Assembly: GCF_014654205.1 (NCBI RefSeq)
Contig: NZ_BNAW01000065.1
Coordinates: forward strand, 1 to 47,900
Origin: Amycolatopsis bullii
GTDB taxonomy: Bacteria > Actinomycetota > Actinomycetes > Mycobacteriales > Pseudonocardiaceae
DNA: 47,900 nucleotides
Direction: 5' to 3'
In this document: positions 8,355 through 17,020 of the stretch, in pieces
Position numbering within the stretch: position 1 is the first letter of the stretch
How the letters are laid out: each line of letters begins with the position of its first letter
The notes under the pieces: model-generated
The model's database searches: none
What the model was told of the DNA's origin: nothing
What the model saw: the letters and a program-made list of their open reading frames with translations, nothing else
Translations under genes and position numbers: made by a program

Positions 8355-8662
8355 AGTTGCGACAAATCGGGCACCGTCCTGCGAATTCGCGGGTAGAGCC
8401 TGGCTCAGCTGCGGGTTCGGCGGCCGTGTGCGCTCTGTTGCGACCCGCAATTTGCAAAATTGAACCGAATGGCCTAATCCCCTGCGCTCACCAGCGGCGA
8501 CACTCCGAATTCACGATCACCCAGGGCGATCGCGCGGGGACCCGCTGTGGACATCCCACGAACCTTTCTGCTTGCATGTCCCGCATCGCCGCCGGGGGTC
8601 GGCGCAGCACACGCTCTTCGAGCACCACAGTCGGTCACGATCACGGAAGAAGTGGGACCTAC
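8355..8662. other. Intergenic region between divergent tetR and conservon
   Basis: This stretch separates two divergent operons. Besides the TTGCGACCCGCAA dyad at 8438-8450 and a short AT-rich run (TTTGCAAAATTG near 8451-8462) it shows no convincing gene. Open frames here have codon use unlike the neighbouring genes. The conservon promoter is expected here, but no clear -35/-10 pair was found. Confidence 0.5.
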
Positions 8663-9913
8663 ATGGCGAGCCGGGCCCGGGAAATCCTGGATCGATCACG
8701 CGTCCTGCTGGACCGCTCGCGGGTCGCCGCCGCGCAGTTCCTCACCGCGCCCCCGAAGCACCCCGGGTACGCGCCGGCGGCGGGACCGGCCTTCGTCGAG
8801 CTGACCCGGCCGGACCCGGTGGCGGCGCCGTCCGGTGACGGCGTGCTGGCCGAGATCTGCGCCAGCGTGGCCCTGCGCGACCTCAACCTCCTCGACCAGC
8901 TGCTCGCGCGGCTCGAAGAACTGGAGGCTGGGGAGGAGGACCACCGCCGCCTCGCCGAGCTCTACCAGCTGGACCACCTCGCCACGCGGCTGCGGCGCAA
9001 CGCCGAAAACCTGCGCGTGCTCGCCGGGCAGGACACCGCCGACGACGCGGCCCGCTCGACTTCGGTGCTCGACCTCATGCGCGAAGCGATGTCGTCGATC
9101 AACCACTACGCCCGGATCACCATCGGCCGGGTGGTCAACCTCGGCGTCGTCGGCTTCGCCGCGGAGGACCTGGGCCGGGTGCTGGCCGAGCTGTTCGACA
9201 ACGCCGCCAACCAGTCCTCGCCCAGCTCGCCGGTGCACGTCAGCGCACACCTGACCGAGCAGGGCAGCGTGCTCGTCCGGATCGAGGACGAGGGCATCGG
9301 CATCCCCGCCGACCGCATCGGCGAGCTCAACGCGCGGCTGGCCGCGGGCGGCGACCTCGACGACGCCGCGGCGCGGCACATGGGGCTCGCCGTGGTCGCC
9401 CGCCTGGCCGCCCGGCACGACGTCACCGTGCGGCTCGACCGGCGCAGCCCGCACGGCACGGTCGCCACCGTGCTGCTGCCCACCGGGATCGTCACCGAGC
9501 TCGCCGAGCACGCCTGGTCGGGCACCCGGACCGTCACCATCGAGCCGGTCAAGGCCGGGGCCGGCCGCGAGCCGACCACCGTCGGCGGGCTGCCGCGCCG
9601 CCGCGCCGGGACGTTGCCCCGGGACACGCCGGAGGCCCCGGACACCCCGGCGCCGCGCAAGCCCAGCCCGCGGCCGCGGCCGGTCGAGGGGACCGTCGGC
9701 GGGACCACGGCGAACGGCCTGCCGCGCCGCGTGCCCGGCAGCATCCGCGGGGCCGCACCGGAACCACCGCCACCCCCGCCCGCCCAGGACACCGCCGCGG
9801 CCGGGCACGAGCAGCTGCTCGCCGACCTCGGGGCGTTCGCCGACGGCGAGCAGGCGGCGCTCGCGGAGAACCGCACCCGCCAGGACGAGACGCCCGGAGG
9901 AACCGCCCGGTGA
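8663..9913 (+). CDS. Conservon CvnA-like sensor ATPase without transmembrane sensor domain
   Basis: The protein has 416 residues. A dimerisation-like helix with LYQLDHLATRLRRNAENL (His105) is followed by an HATPase_c fold: N box ELFDNAANQSSP (176-187), G1 box EDEGIGI (208-214) and MGLAVVARLA. The C-terminal third (about 295-416) is Pro/Arg-rich and disordered. Streptomyces CvnA homologues usually carry an N-terminal membrane sensor; here only about 100 soluble residues precede the dimerisation helix, so the input must come from another protein or a soluble signal. The stop overlaps the roadblock gene by 4 bp (GTGA). It starts a five-gene operon. Confidence 0.88.
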   Translation: MASRAREILDRSRVLLDRSRVAAAQFLTAPPKHPGYAPAAGPAFVELTRPDPVAAPSGDGVLAEICASVALRDLNLLDQLLARLEELEAGEEDHRRLAELYQLDHLATRLRRNAENLRVLAGQDTADDAARSTSVLDLMREAMSSINHYARITIGRVVNLGVVGFAAEDLGRVLAELFDNAANQSSPSSPVHVSAHLTEQGSVLVRIEDEGIGIPADRIGELNARLAAGGDLDDAAARHMGLAVVARLAARHDVTVRLDRRSPHGTVATVLLPTGIVTELAEHAWSGTRTVTIEPVKAGAGREPTTVGGLPRRRAGTLPRDTPEAPDTPAPRKPSPRPRPVEGTVGGTTANGLPRRVPGSIRGAAPEPPPPPPAQDTAAAGHEQLLADLGAFADGEQAALAENRTRQDETPGGTAR

Positions 9914-10347
9914 CCGCCCCCCAGCCGGCCACGGCGAACTTCGCGTGGCTGCTCGACGACTTCGTGCGCAAGGTCCACGGCGTCAGCCACGCGCTGATCA
10001 TGAGCGTGGACGGCTTCCCGCTCACCGCGTCCGACTCGGTCGGCGAGGCCGAGGCCGAACAGCTCGCCGCCATCGCCAGCGGCCTGCTCTCCCTGGCCGG
10101 CAACAGCGCGGCGCTGTTCGGGAAGGGTGCCTGCGAGCAGATCATCATCCGGCTCACCCACGGCTACTTCCTGTTCATGGGCATCGGTTCCGGTGCCGGG
10201 CTCGCGGTGCTGACCTCGGGCGAGGCGGACATGAAGGTGGTCGCCTACGAGATGACCCAGTTCATCACCAACGCCGGCCACGCGCTCACCCCCGAGGTGC
10301 GCGCGGAGCTGCGCCAGGTGCTGACCGCGCGCCGGCCCCGGATGTGA
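9910..10347 (+). CDS. Roadblock/LC7 domain protein (CvnB-like)
   Basis: The protein has 145 residues and is a single roadblock/LC7 domain. The hallmark phrase FVRKVHGVSHALIMSVDGFPLTASD opens it, followed by LAAIASGLLSLA and the C-terminal VVAYEMTQFITNAGHAL helix. In conservons these proteins act as scaffolds or GTPase-activating partners for the small GTPase, and they dimerise. The GTG start is embedded in the stop of the sensor gene, which implies tight translational coupling. The partner GTPase is encoded two genes downstream. Confidence 0.92.
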   Translation: MTAPQPATANFAWLLDDFVRKVHGVSHALIMSVDGFPLTASDSVGEAEAEQLAAIASGLLSLAGNSAALFGKGACEQIIIRLTHGYFLFMGIGSGAGLAVLTSGEADMKVVAYEMTQFITNAGHALTPEVRAELRQVLTARRPRM

Positions 10348-10370
10348 CGCACGTGCCCGACCAGGATGTG

Positions 10371-10745
10371 ATGCCGATGTCCGAAAAGGACACCCCGTTA
10401 CCGCGCCGGAGCCGCCGGATCCGCGCGTACGCGCTCACCGGCGGCCGCACCGGCACGCGGTTCCAGCTGCTGGTGGAGACGCTGATCTCGGTGCCGCAGT
10501 ACGACCCCGCCCTGAGCGACACGCTCATGCCCGAGTCGCGCTCGCTCTACGAACGCGCCCGGGTGCGCTGCTCGGTCGCGGAGCTGTCGGTCGGGCTGGA
10601 CCTGCCGCTGGGCGTGGTCCGGGTGCTGCTCGGCGACCTCGCTGCCCAGGGCGCGGTGTTCGTCCACCCCACCGCGCACGCCTACCACCACGACACCAAC
10701 GTGCTCGAGAGGATCCTTGATGGGCTCAAGCGGCTCCCCGCCTGA
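10371..10745 (+). CDS. DUF742 protein (CvnC-like)
   Basis: The protein has about 124 residues from ATG 10371, chosen because AGGA lies 4 bp upstream. In-frame GTG codons at 10344 and 10353 and ATG 10377 are alternatives, so the exact start is uncertain. The family signature RRIRAYALTGGRT lies near the N-terminus, then a winged-helix-like part, SLYERARVRCSVAELSVGLDLPLGVVRVLLGDL. DUF742 proteins are the third component of conservons and are thought to link the sensor and the GTPase. The 3' end overlaps the GTPase gene by 26 bp. Confidence 0.85.
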   Translation: MPMSEKDTPLPRRSRRIRAYALTGGRTGTRFQLLVETLISVPQYDPALSDTLMPESRSLYERARVRCSVAELSVGLDLPLGVVRVLLGDLAAQGAVFVHPTAHAYHHDTNVLERILDGLKRLPA

Positions 10746-11346
10746 GGGCGATCTGCTGACGATCTCCGCGAAGATCGTCGTCGCCGGGGGCTTCGGTGTC
10801 GGGAAGACCACGTTCGTCGGCGCGGTGTCGGAAGTGCCGCCGATGAGCAACGAGGCGTGGATGACCGAGGCCGGGGAAGGCATCGACGAAATCCCGCCCG
10901 GCGGCAAGTCGACCACGACCGTGGCGATGGACTTCGGGCGGATCACGCTGCGCCCGGACCTGCTGCTGTACCTGTTCGGCACGCCGGGGCAGGCGCGGTT
11001 CTGGTTCCTGTGGGACGACCTGAGCCGCGGCGCGCTGGGCGCGGTCGTGCTCGTGGACACCAGCCGGATCGACGAGTCCTTCGCGGCGATCAACTACTTC
11101 GAGAACGACTCGGAGCTGCCGTTCATCGTCGCGGTCAACCAGTTCGAAGGCATGCCCGTGCACGACCTGGAGGAGGTGCGGGACGCCCTCGCGCTCGATC
11201 CGAGCGTGCCGCTGGTCACCTGCGACGCCCGGGACCGCGCGTCGACGATCGCCACCCTGACCGAGCTCGTCGGTCACACGTTGTCACTGGCGGTGCTCTC
11301 CGGCCCGGCGGGCCGTGAGCTGGCCGGCAGTGCCCCGCACGCCTGA
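10720..11346 (+). CDS. Conservon small GTPase (CvnD-like)
   Basis: The protein has 208 residues from ATG 10720, preceded by GAGAGG; a TTG just before it is less likely. The P-loop reads GGFGVGKTT. The switch II motif is FGTPGQ in place of DTAGQ, and the NKxD-like motif reads NQFEG, both usual for CvnD/ATP-GTP-binding proteins of this type. It belongs to the Ras-like/MglA-related family and would cycle with the roadblock partner encoded just upstream. It overlaps the DUF742 gene by 26 bp and is followed 17 bp later by a flavoprotein gene, so a single transcript is likely. Confidence 0.9.
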   Translation: MGSSGSPPEGDLLTISAKIVVAGGFGVGKTTFVGAVSEVPPMSNEAWMTEAGEGIDEIPPGGKSTTTVAMDFGRITLRPDLLLYLFGTPGQARFWFLWDDLSRGALGAVVLVDTSRIDESFAAINYFENDSELPFIVAVNQFEGMPVHDLEEVRDALALDPSVPLVTCDARDRASTIATLTELVGHTLSLAVLSGPAGRELAGSAPHA

Positions 11347-11363
11347 GAAGGAGAACGAACTCC

Positions 11364-12590
11364 ATGCGCAAGGTCCTGGTCGTGGGCGCCGGGCAGTCCG
11401 GCCTGCAGCTGGCCCTCGGGCTGCAGGCGAAGGACTACGACGTCACCGTGATGTCCGCGCGGACGCCGGAGGAGATCCGGAACGGGCGGGTGATGTCGAC
11501 GCAGTGCATGTTCCACGACGCGCTGCAGCACGAGCGCGACCTCGGGATCAACCTCTGGGAGGCCGAGACGGTCAACGTCGAGGGCCTCGGCGTCTCGGTG
11601 GCCGCCCCGGACGGCGGCCGCGCGCTCGACTGGTTCGCCGAGCTCGACCACCCCGCCCAGTCGGTGGACCAGCGGGTGAAGATGGCCGGCTGGCTGGAGC
11701 TGTTCGAGGACCGCGGCGGCAAGCTCGTCATCCACGGCGTGATGACGTCCGAACTGGACGCGCTGGCCCGGCTCTACGACCTGGTGATCATCTCGGCCGG
11801 CAAGGGCGAGCTGGTCCAGCTGTTCGACCGCGTGCCCGAGCGGTCGCCGTACACCCGGCCGATGCGCGCGCTTTCCCTGGTCTACGCCCACGGCGTCGGC
11901 CGGCGCCCGGAGCACCCGGACAAGGTGGGGGTGCGGTTCAACATCGTCCCCGGCGTCGGCGAGCTGTTCATGATCCCGGCGTACACGCTGAGCGGGAACT
12001 GCGACATCCTCTTCTTCGAAGGCGTGCCCGGCGGGCCGCTGGACTGCTTCGACGACCACCCGGGCCCGGACGAGCACTTCCGGCGCGTGCTGGACCTGAT
12101 GCGGCAGTTCGTGCCGTGGGAGTACGAGCGCTGCCGCGACGCCGAGCTGACCGACGCCAAGGCGACCCTGGCGGGCGGGTACACGCCGGTGGTCCGCCAC
12201 CCGGTCGGCACGCTGCCGGGCGGGGCGATCGTGCTGGGGATGGCCGACGTCGTCGTGGCGAACGACCCGATCACCGGGCAGGGCTCGAACAACGCGAGCC
12301 ACTGCGCGGCGACCTACCTCGACGCGATCGTCGCGCACGGCGACCAGCCGTTCGACGCCGGGTGGATGGAAGCGACGTTCGAGCGCTACTGGGAGTACGC
12401 CCGGCACGTGACCGAATGGACCAACGCCCTGCTCCTGCCGCCGCCCCCGCACGTGCTCCAGATCCTCGGGGTGGCCGGCCAGAACCCCGCGGTCGCCCGG
12501 CGGTTCGTCAACGGATTCACCGATCCGGCCGACTTCCAGCACTGGTTCATGGATCCGGCACTCTGGGAGAAATACCTGGCAGAGGTCTAG
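11364..12590 (+). CDS. Styrene/indole monooxygenase-like flavoprotein (StyA family)
   Basis: The protein has 408 residues; GAGAAGGAGAACG lies before the ATG. The Rossmann motif VVGAGQSG (6-13) starts the FAD-binding domain. PITGQGSNNASHCAATYL near residues 307-323 matches the second FAD motif region of two-component styrene monooxygenases. The protein should epoxidise or hydroxylate an aromatic or indolic substrate using reduced flavin from a separate reductase. No StyB-type reductase is adjacent; a flavin-reductase-like protein is at 42868-43557 but there is no sign that they work together. The gene is the last of the conservon operon, in the place where Streptomyces conservons often carry a cytochrome P450, so the monooxygenase may be an effector or redox partner of the GTPase switch. 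Confidence 0.85.
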   Translation: MRKVLVVGAGQSGLQLALGLQAKDYDVTVMSARTPEEIRNGRVMSTQCMFHDALQHERDLGINLWEAETVNVEGLGVSVAAPDGGRALDWFAELDHPAQSVDQRVKMAGWLELFEDRGGKLVIHGVMTSELDALARLYDLVIISAGKGELVQLFDRVPERSPYTRPMRALSLVYAHGVGRRPEHPDKVGVRFNIVPGVGELFMIPAYTLSGNCDILFFEGVPGGPLDCFDDHPGPDEHFRRVLDLMRQFVPWEYERCRDAELTDAKATLAGGYTPVVRHPVGTLPGGAIVLGMADVVVANDPITGQGSNNASHCAATYLDAIVAHGDQPFDAGWMEATFERYWEYARHVTEWTNALLLPPPPHVLQILGVAGQNPAVARRFVNGFTDPADFQHWFMDPALWEKYLAEV

Positions 12591-12628
12591 ATCAGACTGT
12601 CGCCGAGGGACGATTCGGGCTACGGTTG

Positions 12629-12641
12629 TCACGTAGCGTGA
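12629..12641. promoter_or_regulatory. Palindrome upstream of ku
   Basis: TCACG-TAG-CGTGA is a perfect dyad 24 bp before the ku start codon. It is a candidate operator overlapping the ku promoter region; the binding protein is not known. Confidence 0.4.
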
Positions 12642-12664
12642 AGATTACCTCGGAGGTGCGTGGC

Positions 12665-13531
12665 ATGCGGGCGATGTGGAAGGGCTCGGTGTCCTTCGGG
12701 CTGGTCAGCATCCCGATCCAGATGTACGCGGCCACCGAGAACAAGAACGTCTCCCTGCGCCAGGTGCACGAGGCCGACGGCGGCCGCATCCAGTACAAGC
12801 GGTTCTGCACGATCGACGGCCAGGAAGTACCGTACGCCGAGATCGCCAAGGGCTACGAGCTGCCGGACGGCGAGATGGTGGTGATCACCGACGCGGAGAT
12901 GGCCGACCTGCCGCTGGCCACCCAGCGCACCATCGACGTGCTGGAGTTCGTGCCGCTGGAGTCGATCGACCCGATCCAGTACGACCGGACCTACTACCTG
13001 GAGCCGCAGAAGAACGCGGTGAAGCCGTACGTCGTGCTGCGCGACGCGCTGCACAAGTCGAGCCAGGTGGCCATCGCGAAGGTCGCGGTCCGGCAGCGGG
13101 AGAGCATGGCGGTGCTGCGGGTGCACGCCGACGTGCTGGTGATGACCACCATGCTGTGGCCGGACGAGGTCCGTGAGCCGGACTTCCCGTTCCTGCGCGA
13201 CGACCCGCCGCAGATCCGGCCGCAGGAGCTGACCATGGCCGGGTCGCTGATCGACTCGCTGGCCGAGCCGGTGTTCGAGCCGGACAAGTACCACGACCAC
13301 TACCGCGAGGCCCTCGAGGAGATGATCGAGGCCAAGGTCGCCGGCGACGAGACGACCAAGCCCGCCGCCGTCACCGCCAAGGCCGACGTCGTCGACCTGA
13401 TGGCGGCGCTGCAGGCCAGTGTGGACGCCGCGAAGAAGTCGAGGCAGTCCTCTTCGGAGGCGTCCGAAGAGGACGTCGAACCGGCCAAGAAGAAGCCGGC
13501 GGCCCGCAAACGGGCGCCGAAATCCACCTGA
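12665..13531 (+). CDS. ku: Ku protein, bacterial NHEJ DNA-end binding
   Basis: The protein has 288 residues from the ATG that follows GGAGGTG. The sequence opens with the typical MRAMWKGSVSFGLVSIPIQMY of bacterial Ku and continues with the core ring domain (DRTYYLEPQKNAVKPYVVLRDAL). A Lys/Arg-rich low-complexity tail (about 260-288, KKKPAARKRAPK) follows, as in actinobacterial Ku that threads along DNA. Ku homodimers encircle double-strand break ends and recruit LigD. No full-length ligD is present in the window; the only related gene is the phosphoesterase with a dead ligase domain at 2655-3722. The gene appears monocistronic, with a palindrome just upstream of the ribosome binding site. Confidence 0.95.
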   Translation: MRAMWKGSVSFGLVSIPIQMYAATENKNVSLRQVHEADGGRIQYKRFCTIDGQEVPYAEIAKGYELPDGEMVVITDAEMADLPLATQRTIDVLEFVPLESIDPIQYDRTYYLEPQKNAVKPYVVLRDALHKSSQVAIAKVAVRQRESMAVLRVHADVLVMTTMLWPDEVREPDFPFLRDDPPQIRPQELTMAGSLIDSLAEPVFEPDKYHDHYREALEEMIEAKVAGDETTKPAAVTAKADVVDLMAALQASVDAAKKSRQSSSEASEEDVEPAKKKPAARKRAPKST

Positions 13532-13642
13532 GCCGCCCCGGACGGGTGGTCGTTCCGACACGCCGCCCGGGTGCCGTGCCGGCGGGTGACCCGGTCCTAC
13601 CGTGGGAGCACGTCGTCCACGAGCGCGGAAAGGCGGCCGGTC

Positions 13643-13852
13643 ATGGAGTGTGCTTCCTGTGACGCCGGGATCGATCACTGCCACGGCACGCTGGTGGTGC
13701 ACCCGGACGGTGGGTACGCCGAGTGCACCGAACCGGCCTGTGAGGACGGTGACCGCGTGCGCCACGGGCTGATCGTCGACTGCCGGGGTGTCGGCGGCGG
13801 CTGCGGCTGTGCCGACGCGTCGCACAAACCCTTGCTGCGGCAAGCTTCCTGA
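13643..13852 (+). CDS. Small cysteine-rich protein, unknown function
   Basis: The protein has 69 residues with eight cysteines at 3, 6, 13, 28, 33, 47, 54 and 56 plus several histidines (HCHG, CGCADASH), which suggests a zinc- or metal-binding mini-domain. The codon use fits the host. There is no signal peptide. The start ATG was chosen because homologous-looking sequence begins there; the frame extends upstream without a better signal. Similar small proteins are familiar from Pseudonocardiaceae, but I know no function. A hairpin at 13854-13909 follows. Confidence 0.65.
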   Translation: MECASCDAGIDHCHGTLVVHPDGGYAECTEPACEDGDRVRHGLIVDCRGVGGGCGCADASHKPLLRQAS

Positions 13853-13853
13853 G

Positions 13854-13909
13854 CCTCCCGCCAGGGCCGAGCCGGCCTTCCCGCCGGGTTTTCCGCACCC
13901 GGTGGGAGG
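13854..13909 (+). terminator. Hairpin downstream of Cys-rich gene
   Basis: An outer stem CCTCCC/GGGAGG (13854-13859, 13904-13909) encloses an inner stem CCGGGT/ACCCGG (13884-13889, 13897-13902). It begins right after the stop codon. There is no T-run after it. Confidence 0.5.
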
Positions 13910-13998
13910 TCTGCGCGGCGTCAGGAAGCTGTCAAGGGCGTAACCCGATCGTGTATGCAGCTGTGTACACGGGCTTGGCGATGTGCTAACACTAACGA

Positions 13999-14045
13999 GG
14001 TCCTTCGGCTCTCCCTCCCCCTCGGAGCCGGAGGACCCTTTTCTT
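13999..14045 (+). terminator. Strong intrinsic-type terminator with T-rich tail
   Basis: The arms GGTCCTTCGGCTC (13999-14011) and GAGCCGGAGGACC (14025-14037) pair over 13 bp with one G-U, followed by CTTTTCTTT. It lies 147 bp after the Cys-rich gene and 50 bp before cmtR, so it does not directly follow any recognised gene. Confidence 0.75.
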
Positions 14046-14059
14046 TGCCGGGTGTCCGC

Positions 14060-14088
14060 TGTGGATACGTCAGGATCGGCTGTACAGT
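14060..14088 (+). promoter_or_regulatory. Candidate leaderless promoter and operator of cmtR
   Basis: TGTGGA, a 17-bp spacer and TACAGT (14083-14088) precede the ATG by 7 bp, the spacing expected for a leaderless mRNA. The perfect palindrome CTGTACAG (14080-14087) overlaps the -10 box and is a possible binding site for the metal sensor. Confidence 0.5.
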
Positions 14089-14095
14089 TCACTGC

Positions 14096-14425
14096 ATGGT
14101 GACCTGTGAGACGCGGGAGTCGGCGCTGGCCCGGATCGGCCGGGCACTGTCCGATCCGACCCGCTGCCGGATCCTGACCGCGCTGCTCGACGGCCCGGCC
14201 TATCCGGGGCGGCTGGCCGCGGAGCTGGGGCTGAGCCGGTCCAACGTCTCGAACCACCTGTCGTGCCTGCGCGGCTGCGGGCTCGTCGTGGCCGGCTACG
14301 AGGGGCGTCAGGTGCGGTACGAGATCGCCGACGAACACCTGGCCCGCGCGCTGCGGGAACTGGTCCAGGTCGTCCTGGCGGTCGAACCGCGGGACGCCTG
14401 CGAGGACGAGGTGGTGGCGCGTTGA
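14096..14425 (+). CDS. cmtR: CmtR-type ArsR-family Cd(II)/Pb(II) sensor repressor
   Basis: The protein has 109 residues. It closely follows the mycobacterial CmtR pattern: RESALARIGRALSDPTRCRIL, then the recognition helix SRSNVSNHLSCLRGCGLVV. The metal-binding cysteines of CmtR fall at exactly Cys57, Cys61 and Cys102 here. Metal binding should release the repressor from DNA. The ATG lies 7 bp after a TACAGT box, so the mRNA may be leaderless. The stop overlaps the TTG start of a cation transporter by 4 bp, so sensor and transporter form one autoregulated operon. Confidence 0.93.
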   Translation: MVTCETRESALARIGRALSDPTRCRILTALLDGPAYPGRLAAELGLSRSNVSNHLSCLRGCGLVVAGYEGRQVRYEIADEHLARALRELVQVVLAVEPRDACEDEVVAR

Positions 14426-15054
14426 CGTGCGCCGACGGCTGTTGTACACCTGCGGTGCCGCCGGATCGCCGGGCGGTGCTGGTGCGCCGGGTGCGGCTGC
14501 TGGTGGCCGCGACCATCACCTACAACGTCGTCGAGGCCGTGGTCGCCCTGGCGGCCGGCGCCGCGGCGTCGTCGGCGGCGCTGATCGGCTTCGGGCTGGA
14601 TTCGGTGATCGAGGTCGCGTCGGCGGTCGCGGTCGCGTGGCAGTTTTCCGGCCGTGACCCGGAAACGCGGGAACGGCGGGCGTTGCGGGCGATCGCGATT
14701 TCCTTCTTCGCGCTCGCGATTTACGTGACCGGCGAAGCGCTCGGTTTGTTTTTCACCGGCGAGGTGCCGGAAAGTTCGCGAACCGGAATCGTGCTCGCGG
14801 CCATTTCCCTGGCGGTGATGCCCGCGCTGTCCGCGGCGCAGCGCCGGGCCGGGCGAGAGCTGCGATCCGCCAGCGCCGTCGCGGATTCGCGGCAGACTTT
14901 GCTCTGCACTTACCTTTCCGCGGTGCTGCTGGCGGGGTTGCTGCTCAACGCCCTGTTCGGCTGGTGGTGGGCCGACCCGGTCGTCGCGCTCGCGATCGCC
15001 GGGGTGGCGGTGAAAGAAGGCCGAACGGCCTGGCGCGGCCAGCATTGCTGCTGA
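14422..15054 (+). CDS. Cation transporter of CDF-like type, partner of cmtR
   Basis: The protein has 210 residues from TTG 14422, within the cmtR stop (TTGA). The N-terminus is TCADGCC and the C-terminus QHCC, so cysteine pairs at both ends may bind soft metals. Five or so transmembrane helices are visible, including ALIGFGLDSVIEVASA, which resembles the Asp-containing helix of cation diffusion facilitators. No long cytoplasmic C-terminal domain is present. Export of Cd(II) or Pb(II) is inferred from coupling to the CmtR-type sensor. Confidence 0.85.
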   Translation: MTCADGCCTPAVPPDRRAVLVRRVRLLVAATITYNVVEAVVALAAGAAASSAALIGFGLDSVIEVASAVAVAWQFSGRDPETRERRALRAIAISFFALAIYVTGEALGLFFTGEVPESSRTGIVLAAISLAVMPALSAAQRRAGRELRSASAVADSRQTLLCTYLSAVLLAGLLLNALFGWWWADPVVALAIAGVAVKEGRTAWRGQHCC

Positions 15055-15084
15055 CGCGCGCCAGGCCGTGGCGGGGTCTCGGGA

Positions 15085-15240
15085 TCAGTACCAGTGTGCG
15101 CGGCCACCGATCCGGCGGCCGGTGCCGCCCAGGATGGCCAGTGCCACGCCGGCCACCGCGAGAATGATACCGATGGTGTACAGCACCGGGATGCCCACGA
15201 TGAACCCGATGACAAGGAGAATCACACCGAGAATGATCAC
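15085..15240 (-). CDS. Small two-helix membrane protein (DUF6131-like)
   Basis: The protein has 51 residues from a GTG start preceded by AAGGAG. It consists of two hydrophobic segments (about 1-25 and 22-40) split by a Pro, then a basic tail with RRIGGRAHWY. Proteins of this size and pattern, found widely in actinobacteria, are grouped as DUF6131; no function is known. The gene is convergent with the CDF-type transporter gene and lies downstream of ahcY on the same strand, about 120 bp away with its own ribosome binding site. Confidence 0.75.
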   Translation of the reverse strand: MIILGVILLVIGFIVGIPVLYTIGIILAVAGVALAILGGTGRRIGGRAHWY

Positions 15241-15361
15241 TTGACACACTCCTTCGCATGAGACCCGGCCCGGCTCCGTGCCGTCCGGGCGGATGCGCTC
15301 TCGCCGTGAGGATGGCCAGTTTTCGGATAAACCAAACTACGGCGAATGGAGCAATCTTGGA

Positions 15362-16822
<1,461 letters not shown>

Positions 16823-16889
16823 GCTTCGGTGCACTCCGGAGATCGTCGGGATGCGCTCGGGAGGCAGCACGGAAGTCCTTGCGGACAAC

Positions 16890-16920
16890 GAAAAAGGCAC
16901 CTCCCTCGCGGGAGGCGCCC
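16890..16920 (-). terminator. Attenuator hairpin with U-tract in ahcY leader
   Basis: On the minus strand the arms GGCGCCUCCC and GGGAGGUGCC enclose a GCGA loop and are followed by UUUUU. All ten pairs form (one G-U). Its 5' arm shares the GGCGCC segment with the riboswitch pseudoknot, so the two structures exclude each other. Confidence 0.85.
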
Positions 16921-16988
16921 TTGGAGTCGTGGTCTGCGGGCCGAGCGTGGCGGAAGGAATTTCCGTCGCAGCGCCTCTCGGCCCGCGA
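16912..16988 (-). promoter_or_regulatory. SAH riboswitch aptamer upstream of ahcY
   Basis: Read on the minus strand, a perfect 10-bp P1 (RNA GCGGGCCGAG, 16977-16986, with CUCGGCCCGC, 16936-16945) encloses the core AGGCGCUGCGACGG and a P2 hairpin (CGGAA/UUCCG). The GGCGC in the core (16971-16975) can pair with GCGCC at 16914-16918, forming the pseudoknot typical of SAH riboswitches. The location in front of ahcY, whose substrate is SAH, strongly supports the call. Ligand binding should hold the pseudoknot, block the terminator and switch the gene on. Confidence 0.85.
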
Positions 16989-16991
16989 CCA

Positions 16992-17020
16992 GGATGGCAA
17001 AGCGGTCGCGCGGCTGTCAA
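16992..17020 (-). promoter_or_regulatory. Promoter of ahcY
   Basis: On the minus strand TTGACA (17020-17015) is followed after 18 bp by CATCCT. The predicted transcript would begin at the base of the riboswitch P1 stem. The -35 box contains the TGA stop codon of the upstream GNAT gene. Confidence 0.6.

Noticed and set aside
10344..10370. GTG 10344 as start of the DUF742 gene
   Set aside because: It would give a GTGA overlap like its neighbour, but no ribosome binding site is seen, whereas AGGA precedes ATG 10371; it remains an alternative.
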